The position numbers were made by a program, and so were the translations under genes. A stretch of DNA of 45,327 bases from Irineochytrium annulatum (taxonomy: Eukaryota > Chytridiomycota > Chytridiomycetes > Chytridiales > Chytridiaceae), in the NCBI GenBank assembly GCA_027600665.1, contig JADGJL010000075.1, positions 2,222 to 47,548 on the forward strand, in the 5' to 3' direction. Position 1 is the stretch's first letter. Each line of letters opens with the position of its first letter. Under the pieces are notes generated by a model that saw only the letters and a program-made list of their open reading frames with translations, was not told the DNA's origin and searched no databases. Positions 13,478-25,000 of the stretch are shown here, piece after piece.

Positions 13478-14937
13478 TCACTGCTTCCCCTCCATCTGCT
13501 TCTTCCTCAAAATGCGCGTTCCCTGGATCCTCCGGCTCCACGACGTCAGCATCATCGATTTGGACGCCTCGTCCGCCTCCTTGGACCCCTTCTTCTTGGT
13601 AGCCTCGGACTTCCCACCGGTCTTTGTAAGCGGAGGAAGGAACGCCGCCGCCTTGCTCGTCTCGCTGGGGGACACGACGCCGGCCCTCAGGTCGACCGAG
13701 GCGTCCAACGAGGCGATCGCCTCCGAGTCCAGTGGGGACTCGCCGACGACGCCCGGTCGGGGTGGCGGGACTTGCTGCTGGAACATGCCCTGGTGTTGCT
13801 CGCTGCCGAAGTAATCCGGCGGCGGTGACCTGTGCGCGTGCGGTGCGGACGAAAGCTCCTGACGCTGATGGTACCGGTGCGACCTCAGCTTAGCTGACGT
13901 CGACATCGGGGCCCGCTCTGGCGCAGTGCCAACAGACTTCGACGACAGCGCCGTGACGACCTCGACCTTAGCGTCGGTGTTGCAAACGGCGGCAACGGCG
14001 GCCTGGGTGGCGTTGACGGCCGCCTCTCTGAGCGGCAGGTCGAGCGACTGCGACAACGGGGCGCGCTCACGGTCCAGAATCGTCACGGCCCCGCTAGGCA
14101 GAGCCTCCTTCGTCCCCTCGCCCGTTGGCCCGTCCGCGAGGATGGGCGGGAGGATGCCGAGCTTCTTGGCCCTCGACGCGAAGACCTGCGATGCAGACGC
14201 CCTGCTGCCGTCCTTGGTGTGCACGAGCGCTCGGAGCTCGACAAGGTCGATGTCGAGGCCGGCAAGGGCCAGGACGTCGCGGATGAGCTCGAGCTCGGCT
14301 TTCAGGGAGTCGATCTCGTGCTGCTTGCGCTTATTGTCTGTGCTGATGCGTTCGATGAAGACTTGGTACTTTTTCTTCTGCTGCTGAAGGAGAATGTTGT
14401 AGGGCGTCTCCTCCTTGCTCTCCTTCGGCAGTGGCTTCTCGTCCCCTTGCTTCCTGTCAGCCCTAGCCACCCCCACGGCCGTCCCATCAGGCGTCCCGGC
14501 CCGTTTGACCCCGTCCACAGCGGCCGCGCGGCCGCCGCCGCTCCCCGATCGAACCGATGGCGCGCCGCTTAGTACCTCCTTCATGATGGTTTCTGTTGAT
14601 GACGCGTTTAGAAACGCAGTGGCACAAGGTCAACGAGGTCCTCCGCGAGCTCACCTGAACAGATGTTCTGCAGCCTCTGAATCTCCGCGTGTAGGCCCTT
14701 TAGCGCCTCGGCGTGCTGGTCATGTAGGAACTCAATCGTCGACTCGAGCGAAGAGATCCGACTCGTGGCCCGCCGAAGTGCGAGTTCGTCGGGCGAGATC
14801 GCTGGCGTCTCGCTCCCTTCCGTTCCGCTGGCCGGCCGGGACGCTCTTCGGCTTGCCGTGCTCGGCGTTCGTAGGAAGGGCTTGACGACAGGGGCGTAGT
14901 GGGGGCTTTGGACGGCCTGGCGTTCTACGAGCGCCAT
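13478..14937 (-). CDS. CCDC92/CCDC74-domain coiled-coil protein
   Basis: Two exons, about 465 aa. Exon 1 starts MALVERQAVQSP at 14937 and carries the family hallmark helix: SLESTIEFLHDQHAEALKGL, then HAEIQRLQNIC. This matches the CCDC92/CCDC74 N-terminal coiled coil, whose members localise to centrioles or cilia. The 61-base intron (donor GTGAGC near 14655) joins NICS to ETIMKEV. Exon 2 has a second coiled coil (QQQKKKYQVFIERISTDNKR) and a long Ser/Ala/Pro-rich tail ending in basic residues. It lies immediately downstream of, and on the same strand as, the flagellar gene SPAG16, which fits a ciliary role. The family call rests on one short helix, so it is good but not certain; the molecular function is unknown. 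Confidence 0.75.
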
Positions 14938-15095
14938 GGAATGGACGAGAAGGCGATTTCCGACCAGTGACAACCAGGGATCAGCGCGTTTGCTCTTTCA
15001 AAATTTGATTGATTCGTATTGATAAAACAGTTCTGTTAATTTCTTTAGGTGAGCTGCTACTGTAATCCACGTTGTTTTTTTCACTGCTGCTATTT

Positions 15096-17597
15096 TTACT
15101 GGAAGATCTTGAAAGTACAGTCTGAAAAACTCGCGTTAGAGCATTTTCCACCTAGCATCGGCATTACCTGAACCAGCAGTCACGAGGAACTCGGCACTCC
15201 GGTCGAATGCGACGGCCTGGACAGCGTCGTCATGACAGCTCAAATCCCGATGCCTAACGCGATCCCGGATGTTGTAGAGCTTGGTGGTTCCGTCATTACT
15301 CGCGACAGCTAGGATGTTCCCGGACGGGTCAAATGCGATCTTGTTTGCAGCGTGGGGTCCGAAGTCAAGCGCTTCCAGCTCGGACACGTTCCTTATGTCC
15401 CAGAACTTGACCGTCCCGTCGGCATCTGCGGAAGCTACGGTATCGCCCTAAGAGACAAGACATTAAATCCTACATCAGTTATCGTCGGATGTCGATATCG
15501 CCTACCCGAAGTGAGACTGCAACGTTGTTGATAGCATTCCTGTGTCCAAAGAGCGTCTGGCTGATTTCTGCGATTAGCTGCAAAATTTGCATCTTGCTCA
15601 ATTCTCACGTGCAGAGTCCAGTTCGCGCGTCCCATAACGATAGCGTTTTGTCTCCAGATCCGGTAAATACAGTGTTCGTGAAGGGGATGAAGCCGACGTG
15701 ATTGACAGAGTCCGCGTGGTTACGGAACGTTTGTCTACAGAAATCTGTTAAAAAAAAAAGAAAGAAAAAGTTCGGAAAGGCGGTTATAATCTTACCTGCA
15801 CTTCCCCGTTGTGATATCCCACTATCGAAAGAGAAAAAAAAAAAAATTAGCCTCAAAGAAAACGGCGGGCTCCCTCGGTCTACCAATTTCGCTGTGTGGT
15901 CCATTGACGAACTAACGAGGAAGTCTCCGCTGTCGTGGAATGCGCAGCTCCACACGGCCTGAGTGTGGTCACTGAGTGTAAGAGTAGCTAGCCCCTTTCT
16001 ATGTCCTGAGTTATAAAGTCTGCAGCCGCTCATTGTGCAAAGGGGAGATAACAACTCACTCAAAATCCCATAATCTCACGGTTCCGTCCCCAGAGGATGT
16101 CGCTAAATGAGCGCCCCTCGGATGGAAGTCACAATCTGATATCCAACTTTTGTGTGCCCCTCCGCTCATGATGATGTCGCCGGAAGGAAATCCCCACACT
16201 TTCCTAACAAAAAAGTGTTAAATACAAATTATGTATCTACAAACAACATACCATGTCTTGTCGTCGGAAACAGTAGCCAGCATCATCTTTTTGGGGTGGA
16301 ACTTCACGCTATACAAGGATGTTTGAGTTTATTTCGCCCACAGAATTTTGGCGAGTGCAACTCACGCGCTTATTGCCATGTCATGTCCCCGCACGACATG
16401 GATCTGCTTCAATCTATCGACTTTGGCGGAAGGAAGGTCCATGGATATGAACACGTTCGTTCGGTCATCGAGCGGTAGCTGGGCATCCCGTTGGCCTTTT
16501 TTGCCGATGGCGTGGGGCCTAGCACCCGCGTAGGTTTGCCCGGGTTGGTGATGGTCTTTCACCGGCTTACTTATCGAGGCCGCCTTGTGGAGGACGGAGA
16601 CATCCGGTTTCAGGTCGCCCTGCTTCACGGCGGTGTCGAGGGTTTGTAGCTTCGTAGCAAGCCGGTCCCTCTCTAGCTTCGTCAGCATCTTCTCCTTCAT
16701 CGCCACTTCGTATCGGTTCTTTAGCGTCTTCAGAGTCGGCTCGTAGCTCTCAAAGTGCTTCTTCAGTCGCTTAATATCTCCATCCAGCCCCTTTTTCTCC
16801 TGAACGACCCTCTTGTGGTGCATGCGATGAAAATCCCGTTCTTTCCGTAACTTGTCGTACGTTGATCGTGCTTTGCTGATTCGCAACTTAGGGATCGATC
16901 AAATCAGCAAAAAAACTACCTTGCAATCTCTTTATAATTCTCTACATCGACCCGGAGCTTCTGTAAGGAGTCGGCGAGCTCTTGATTTTTCTAACATTAA
17001 CGATCAGTCGCACGACGCAGCCTTCAAACTACCAAAAGCACGTCAGGAACGATTGAAACATCCTCAGGACTCAGCCGACCCTTTTGCTGCAACTCGTACC
17101 ACTCATTCTGTTTTATTCAGTTTCGCTATGGTGAGAAGAAGAATTCGAACAGTAATTGACCTGGAAAGTCTCCAGAGATTTAAATAATCCCTTCCGGTTT
17201 GGTTAGTTGACATGAACCGATGAAAAGTGCCCACCTTGCTTGCCAAGAAGTTCCGGAAGAAATCATCAATGAGCTCCGGTCTTTTGGCCAAACCACTCGC
17301 CGGCTCCTCCGGCCTCGGCCCAAAAAATGACCGCTCATTCACGCTCCGGGAGGCCTTCTCGAGCGTCTCGTCCCCGTCTTCTGATTCGGACAGGTCATCA
17401 AACTCTTCGGCCGGTATCTCAGAATATTCAACGTCGTCGTCCGAATCCTCCAGATCTCTTTGCACCGCTTCTAGGTAAAAGGAAGACGGCCCTTCGCCGA
17501 TGTCGTCCACCGCAGCCTTTGCCGGGAGCGCAGGCAGGACAGCATACATCGCAGAGTCAAAGGTCGTCAAAAACCCTTCACAAGCCTTCGGGATCAT
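15096..17597 (-). CDS. SPAG16: SPAG16/PF20 axonemal central-pair protein
   Basis: WD-repeat protein of the flagellar central apparatus (PF20 in Chlamydomonas), needed for motility. The acidic N-terminus contains FYLEAVQRDLED, then the PF20-typical RPELIDDFFRNFL. After introns SLETFQ-NEWYELQQKG is formed. A coiled coil follows at about 16370-16990 (KARSTYDKLRKERDFHRMHH). Seven WD repeats then run from about 16380 to the end: SVKFHPKKMMLATVSDDK, SGGAHKSWISDCDFHPRGAH, KLWDITTGKCR, HADSVNHVGF, RNAINNVAVSLRGDTVASAD and more. The last intron (about 15122-15165) yields GSDCTFKIFQ and TAA at 15096-15098. About nine introns; predicted length about 680 aa, close to the family (about 610-630). It is direct evidence that the organism builds a motile flagellum at some stage. 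Only 101 bases separate its start from the VPS9 gene upstream. Confidence 0.93.
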
Positions 17598-17698
17598 CCA
17601 GCTAGGACCCTGTACTTTTTCTGTTGCTTACACTATTTGGAAATGAATGATACTCCGTGATTGATTACGCTAACTAGATAATTACAAAATTACAGTGT

Positions 17699-20600
17699 TC
17701 ACTTGCTACTGGTAACGATCAATAACTCGGTGTTGTGCGTCTTCAAGTCCGTTTGTAACGATGAAACGAATGCTGATGATTTCTCTAATTGTGCACATGC
17801 AAGCTCGAGTGCCTTTAACGCCTCAACCTCCATGTCCATCTGATGTGAAACGTACTCGCTGAGTGACCGCGTCACTTCTTGCGCGTGATACTTGCAACCG
17901 TCAACTACTGCCGAAATGAGCCGACTTACCAGATGAAACTGGGTGAGCTCCGCTTTCAGGCAGGAATCGCTGTAATTAAGGTAACTTGCTTTTTGTTGGG
18001 ACACTTTCGAAGCTTCGACGTAGGAATAGTAAACCTGTTTTTTNNNNNNNNNNATTCCGAATGCCCCTCTTTAAGTAGTCAAGCGCCGCTACCTCACTGA
18101 GCTTTTTGACTCTTTCTTCGGTCCCTTGTGCTTTTGCAGCAGCCTCTAATCGCACTACGGTTGCGCTGAGATTTGAAGCCTCTCGGCTAGCTTTGGTGTA
18201 TTCTGAAGACAGAATGGCATGCCGCGGTATGGATGTTAAAGCGCCGACAATCCCGTGGATGGACTCTACGAACATATCGGCAATATCCCATGTATCAAAT
18301 CCACTCTGGATATCAATTAATTCCAAGTAGAACGAATGAATTTACCTGTTTCGACGAAATCTCACCAACACGTCGAAGAGCCTCCGACACCAAACCTCGA
18401 CCTTTGACGTTGGTGCCGAAATACACCCTCCCGGTCGGCCGACCGATGTGATATCGTACAACTCGGAGGCAGCCAGCAAACTCACGACGAAATTTGGCGA
18501 GCTTCCTCGCTCGAACGCCGACGTTTGTAATCGCGGTTTGTAACGACGTCAAGGTGAGTTCTGCTTGCTTGAAAACAATGTCTTCCGCTTCCAGGTTGTC
18601 AATGACCGGAGGGTAAGTATCAGTAATAGTTTCCATCAGCGAATCAACTTTGGCTTTGATGCGAATAACGACGTTGTTAACCTATACCTTGTTAGCATTG
18701 CAGTATCATCTGTACCACTCACATCTAACTCCGGTGCAAGTAGAAATTCCCACACCAGTTCGTGATTCGAAAATACCGGATGGCACAACAGATAATGAAT
18801 AAAATGATCTGCAGACGTATTACGTTTCAGACGTTTCGTGCAATTACGTACTTAGCCGCTTCACTATCTTGCGCAGAGTGCGCGAAATGATCATTGCTGA
18901 AACCGAGGACGCCGTAAAAATTTGGCTGGTGAACAGTTCCTTAATATCTGGCCTAGTATGATTTTAGATAACTTCTTCAAAAGACGCTTACAGGCAAGCT
19001 TCGGGGAATTCGACGAGAAGCTTGATGACTTTAAATCCATCATTGTTAATGAAATCCGTACCTGCTTGCGAAGGAAAGCGAAATCCTTCAGCGATCGGCT
19101 AACACTACTGATGGAAGCCAGATCTGGATACTACAAACCTTTGTGAGCTACGTCGTATCATGTTACTAATTCATACCTGACCGCTTTTTATGACGAAGTA
19201 AACCTCCCCATTCTCAAACACGTGCCTCACAACGCCGGCAACGCGCTCCCCGTTTCCGGTTTTAGGCATCTGCACATTCGAGATCATGCTACCAAAGAGC
19301 CCGTGGTTATCCAGTATGTCGCGCACTTTGTCATCCTTCGCCAGGTCCGCAGCAACCAACCCCGATAGATTTTGGACCGTTACGTCTGTTCCCGCATCTA
19401 ACAACATCCTCACAATCTCCAAGTGCCCCGGCTCTGCTGCGGCGTGCAGAGGAGTGTTCCCACGAAGCGATATAGCCGACACCTGCAACTCCTTTTGGTC
19501 TTCGCTCGCGTGCTCGCCGCTATTTCCGAGCGAGGACTTCTTCGTCTCCAGTATTAATCGAACAACATCCGCGTAACCCCGGAATGCACATAGATGTAGG
19601 CAGGTCCTATGCCCCAAATCCTTCACGCTTAAATCTGCGCCAGCTCTGATAAGGCAGGACACAATTTCGGTTCTCCCCAACTGGCAATGATAAAGTAAAG
19701 GAGTCAAGCCCTCCTTGTTGGAGATCTCCGGATCAGCTCCGATCGCAATCAAAAATTCTGTAACGGCGGCCGTATTTGCCAGGTGCAAAGCCGAAAGTCC
19801 GCTCAGGTTCTGCGTATTAATGTCGCATGAATGAGGTGCGGACGAAAACAACTTCAACATCTCCAACGAGGATCGACTCGTGGCCAACTGAAACGGGGTA
19901 TTGAGCTTGTTATCTCGAATGTCGACCTTGGCCCCTAGTTCCAAAAGACTCGCCGCCAGCTCGTTTTGTCCATCTAACGCGCAAATGTGCAGACTCGATA
20001 TTCCTTCGAAATTTTGGCTGTCCACCGACAATCCAGCGCTAAGAACTAACAGTCGTTATTAGCATTCGATGTAACAACAACGACAAGTACCAAGCTTTAG
20101 CATTTCCCAGTTTTTCAATTTAGCCGCCAACAGAACGGCATTATCGCCTTCCCAATTTCTGCATCGAAGGACGCTTTCTACTGCGGGTTCCTTCGCACCA
20201 CCCCTCTCAATAAACCTACGAATCAAATCCATATTTCCTTCCGTCACACCCTTCAAGAACGCCTCGTTGTCTCGACATAGGTCTGAAAGAAGCTCGCTAT
20301 TCTCACTGATGTAACTTATTACGGCCTCCAAGGTCGACAAGGCGTATCCAAATTCCCCAGCAATGACGTCGTGTTCGAAAGTAAACCGCTGCATGTAGTA
20401 CAAAGATGACTCCAAATTTTGTACATTTGACCGAACGACCATGAGAACTAGCAACGGAATAAGAAGATCCGACGTGAGAACCAGCTTGGATGTTGGAGAT
20501 TGTTTGGATGGCGATGGTCCTGATGAAGTCGGCGACGCGTCCAACAAATGCACACTACGCATCAAGCACTTAATCTTCTCAAACGGAGTCCTCACAGCTG

Positions 20601-21692
20601 CAATAGTTTCAAACTCCTGAAAAGCGGTGAGAAGCATTCTATTGCACGATTTCGCACTTTCACAGCCGGGCCCAAATACTTTCCCAGTTCGACTGGCAGT
20701 CCCATTTGCTCCAAGTCTAGGGTCTGAATGCGAACAATGATATCGGTGATTGCAATGTCTTTGCTACGGAACTCTTTGGATATACGAAAGAAAACCATCT
20801 CGTAGGAATGTTCCATTAAAAAGGTCTCCACGATTTGATAAAAGGTGTCAATAGTCAGACTATTTGCAGCCAGTATCGGATTTAAAAGCCTCTCGTCCAG
20901 GGCTCCGACAATCTACGGCAAGTTACAGAAAATAATGATATGCGCGCGAAGGCCGACCTTGAAGACTTGGTCCACCAGTTGCTTAACTTCATCATGGAGC
21001 TTATGCAAATCCTCGATCATAACAGCCTACTTAAAGGTCAGCTACAATACGAACGCCGGAAGCAACCTGATCATTGAAAGATGCCATTGTCCCATTTATT
21101 TGATTAAGTGTCGCGTTTCCCGCCTCCCCTATAGCCGCCAGAATTTTTGGTAGACTAACAGCAGATTCTGCAACATGGCGGTTCTAGTTGACTCAGCGCA
21201 AAGTAAACAGGTATCCCCAAGTACCTCGGCGAAATCGGTGACGGGTAGAAGCGGCTGATCTAGGTGCAAAATGGTGAACACCTTCCCAGTCGCATCATCC
21301 AAAAAAAGCTCTATGCAGTTTCAATATTTCGACCACCTCATGCCCTCATACCATCCGATGTTATCCGGCACTGTCGCCTTTCCCTAAATCCTAAGGAGCT
21401 TAATTTAAAACTGGAGTAACTTTTCACCTTTCCCGGTCGATAGAACATCATCCTCCACCCGTATGTTCTTGTTGTTGAGACTAACATACTCCTCGGAAAG
21501 AAGCGAAGCTGCTCGCAGCACGTGCGTGGCTTTCGACAAATAAGAAAACCAACAACCAGCACGGCATTTATACCAATAAAGTCCTCCGTTAGAATAGACT
21601 GCACGTCTTTGTTGGAAAAGAGCGAATTCAGCGAAGCCGTCGCCTACACGTTTGTTGGCGCAACATTCTAGGCAGATATCACCAACCGGCAT
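17699..21692 (-). CDS. VARP/Vrl1-type Rab GEF: VPS9-ankyrin-PX-BAR protein
   Basis: Predicted endosomal protein combining a Rab5-family GEF with a sorting-nexin membrane coat module. The N-terminus (about 21690-20840) aligns in pattern with human VARP/ANKRD27: GINAVLV, NNKNIRVEDDVL, then VFTILHLDQPLLPVTDF. The VPS9 helical bundle and core follow (TPFEKIKCLMRSVHLL, SDLLIPLLVLMVV, GEFGYALSTLEAVISYI; about 20830-20300). Next come about six ankyrin repeats (20030-19270). After an intron, a PX domain begins at about 19150 with SLKDFAFLRKQLLVEFPE. It runs to VFSNHELVWEFLLAPELD near 18710. The C-terminal about 330 residues (18690-17699) are long amphipathic helices of BAR type, ending in TGA at 17699-17701. 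About twelve short introns; about 1150 aa. A 41-base intron at about 20615-20655 repairs what looks like a frame break before TPFEKI. A 10-N gap sits inside the BAR coding region. The same order occurs in yeast Vrl1; animal VARP lacks PX-BAR. Confidence 0.85.
18045..18054. other. assembly gap (10 N)
   Basis: Ten Ns fall in the BAR-coding part of the VPS9-ANK-PX-BAR gene, between a helix ending LDYLKRGIRN and one containing QQKASYLNYSDSC. The true gap length is unknown, so a few residues or a short intron may be missing here. Confidence 0.95.
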
Positions 21693-22074
21693 CGCCTGAA
21701 CGGGCGCTAGGGTCAGTACAGTACAGCAGACACAAAGTCAATACCAAAATCCAGTCATTGCGCAAGAGAGATTGGTAAATGTTCCCAAAGCTGTTGCACG
21801 CTTAATCGTAATATCATCGATATCAAATCACCGATTGCGCACGGCTGAGAAGAAAGGAGAGGAGGTCGTCATAGCCGGGACCTTTTCAGGTCAGCAAGCT
21901 TCGTCGCCAGCGTGTGATATGACTGAGCTGCCTGGCTATCAGATCTACAAGCCGCTGGCTTGTAACGTGATTAATGTTTCAGATAATGGACGCAAATATC
22001 GGTATTCAATATGTATTAAGTTAATGCAAGTGAAATAAATGACACGAGAATGCAAATCTATGGTTAGTCTACTA
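21693..22074. other. intergenic region upstream of the VPS9 gene
   Basis: This lies between the talin stop and the start of the VPS9-ANK-PX-BAR gene, both on the minus strand. It should contain the talin 3' end and the promoter of the VPS9 gene. A plus-strand frame of 88 codons at 21772-22038 has no domain or homology I recognise and is treated as chance. Confidence 0.4.
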
Positions 22075-25000
22075 CTATTGTGCCCCTCCCTTCGCGTACC
22101 TCCCCTTACGCACGGCGGCTAACTTAGCCCTCGCTTTCTCTAGCTCCTTCTCCATCTTCAATATGGACACCTGCGCCTCCATCTCGAGAACTCGAGCGCT
22201 TGTCATCCCTCCGGGTCCTTGTGCAGTTGCAGTGATCTGCTCGGTTTCATTGAACGCAGCTGAATCCTCTGCCACCTTCACAAGCTGATTTGTAGCATTA
22301 GTCACCCCCTTCCCCGCAGCACGAAGCCGTATTTGTGCCTGCGAGTTGGAATCCGTCTTCGCGGTTGCAGCCAATATCAACTGCGCCGTTGAGGCAGAGA
22401 CGCTTTTAGCCGACACAATCACTCTCTCCCGCTGAATATTGCCCTTAACGGCCTGATTTGCAGCTTCGCAAAGGTCAGCCGTTGCTCCTGCAACCAGTTT
22501 CGCGGCGGATACAAGCCCTTCGCTCCATGTTCCATCCGAGAAATACACCTCCGACTTGTAACTGTTGACTTTCTCTTTCGCAACTATTTCCCTTTGAGCC
22601 CCGGTTGCTGAACGAACTAGTGCCGCAGACGCGGCCGCGATGGCTTTGGTCGCTTCAAATATTTGCTCATCGAAGTTAAGCTCCGCGTTAGCTTCCTTTG
22701 GTCTCTCAGGCGGCTTCATTGTCGCGAGCTTTTTAGCCGCTGCTTCAATAGCGGACGCCGCATTCAAGAGCTCCCGCTCAGCTATCACGTTAGGGTCTTT
22801 AGGATCAACGTATCCACCAGGAATGAGAGCTTCCGCCGACGTTACGACATCATTGACCGCCATTGCCACACTGCGAGCGGCATTCTGCAGAAGCTGCTTG
22901 CTGTCGCCCCCATTGCCCTGGGACGTTTTAACGCTCGCAAGCAGACCCTTTATGGAAGAGGCAGCCGTCTTAATCGAATCCATCACTCCGAGCTTCTTAT
23001 CCTCCGGGGCTTTATCAGTCGCTGCTTTACCCGCACGCGATAGGTCAGCAACTTGCTTCCGAATAGAATTCGAGGCTGCGACAAGTTCGTCTTGCTTGCC
23101 CGAAGACGCTGATACAAGCGCGGCAGCAGTTGTCGCCAGCTGTTTGGCAAGACTTGCGACTTCATCCGGCAGCGCTGTGCCTTGCGCCGGTTCGTCAGAT
23201 GCAAGAACAATTAAAGTTTCATCAATGCTGGTAATGGCGCCATCAATCGACCGTTGGCCGCGCAAAGATTCATCGGCTAGTAACTTAGTCACCCTTACAA
23301 GCTCTGCGAGAGATGAGAACTCTGCTTTTACGGAATCACCCAAGTCCGACATAGAGGGATCGTTGGGAGGTTTGCCGTGAGCCCGCGCAGCAGCAGCGAT
23401 CAAGTTTTGAAGATTCTCTCCAACTAATCTCGCAGCTCCAAGTAATTGCTGCTGCATGTGCTTATCTCCAGAGGTCACGGAAATGGCTCCCATCCTCGCG
23501 GTATCTTTAAGGACGTCGAGAACTTTCACAGATTGTGTTGCCACTTGGCCTAGAGTCTCTTGGCTTCCCGTCACGGCGGCAATGAAACTCTTCACGGACT
23601 CAGTCAGCGATTTAGCTGAGGTCAGCAAGTTGTCCTTGTGCTTCGAAAACGCGTCTTTTGCATCGACCGGATCAAGATTGCCTGCTTGCGCAAAGATCAA
23701 GGTGGATTCTAGATCCGTCAGGATGTCATTAATACTCCCAATCGCCTCTTGACATATCATGATGCCCTTCGAACCCTCCTTCGCCGCCGCTATTAGATTG
23801 GAGACGTTGCTGCTGACGTCGCGCCCAGCCTGGCCCAGTTTCAACCGACTAGCATGATCCGCTGCACTCTTCGCACTCGCTAAGCGCATAGCCTCGCACA
23901 AGCGGATAGTTGACCCGCCTAATTGGCGCACGGCGTCCATCAGGCCTTGCTTCACTTTACCGTCATCCGTTCCAGCGATCGCAGAGCAAGCCGTTCCAAC
24001 TATAGACTCATATGTATCGCAAGATTTCCCCGCATACTCCCGGAACTTTTCGGGCGTTTTGGCTTTTGTAATAACGTCTCCCACTCTCTCTACTAAGGAT
24101 TTTCCTAACGACTCCAAGTCGCTGGCGTTGATTTGGTACGGCTGCGATGCTTTCATCGGAATCCGAGTTTCCAATGTCGAAATCAAACCTTCTATTTTCT
24201 CAACGGCTTTACTGAATTCGCCAGAATCATCGCGTGAGCCTTCAAGGGTTGTTACCAACTTATTCGCCGCCGCCCTAACGGAAGCGCGCTCGCTAGTAAC
24301 TTTCACAGCTCCTGCTTCATTCGGGTTCCCGGTGTACTGCTTCACCGCAGACATGAAAGACTGGATACAATCGCTCAAATGTTTTGTATCGTTGAGTATC
24401 GTAATCTGCGTAGTCATATCCGGGGAATTTGAGGCGACGCCAATTGCCCAAGCGATGCACTGGTGATTGCACTTAGCATGCGGAAAGGGAAATGTAGTAA
24501 GCAATTGTCTCACCTGCTTAAAGTTCCCCGGCAACTCCGCCACGGAAGATCCAAGATGCCCAATATCGCTGGTGGCGGACCGGGCAATGATGTCCGACAA
24601 GCTCGCCAACGCCCTTGCTGTCTCAACAAGAACTTCCTTGTACGCACCGGGAGCAGGGATCAGGTTATTCACGGTCGCATCCATGATGGCAGCGTCAATA
24701 AGACTGATATTCTCCGTGATCTTGTGCAAGGCGTCATTACACTCCTTGTAGCCAGGTGCCCCATTTATCACGCCAGAGATAAGATTTTGAATGCACTCCG
24801 TCACCGTTTTTGACTCCGTTGAGAGCAGCTGAACAGATGTTTGATCTTTGGGGTTTGAGCACAGCAGCTTCGCGGTATTCACCACGTCCTGAAAAGAGCT
24901 CAGAACTGCACGATTGAGATCAATCAAAGGCTTTTGGGCTGCCAAGGCACTCTGCGAAACTTTTGCAGGCACGCCAGCAAACTCGGGACTCAAGGAGAAC

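Noticed and set aside
15740..15850. T- and A-rich runs within SPAG16 as possible repeats
   Set aside because: They are polypyrimidine tracts of two adjacent introns flanking the short exon WDITTGKCR.
17699..19170. A separate gene downstream of the ankyrin gene
   Set aside because: No start codon region or promoter is evident, and introns join the ankyrin exon to a PX-type segment in frame, so it is treated as the same gene.
20592..20660. Apparent frameshift before TPFEKIKCL in the VPS9 domain, or a 19-base micro-intron
   Set aside because: A 41-base GT-AG intron (donor GTGCGA, acceptor CTTTTCAG) joins PAVK to EFETIAAVRTPFEKI in phase 0, so no break or micro-intron is needed.
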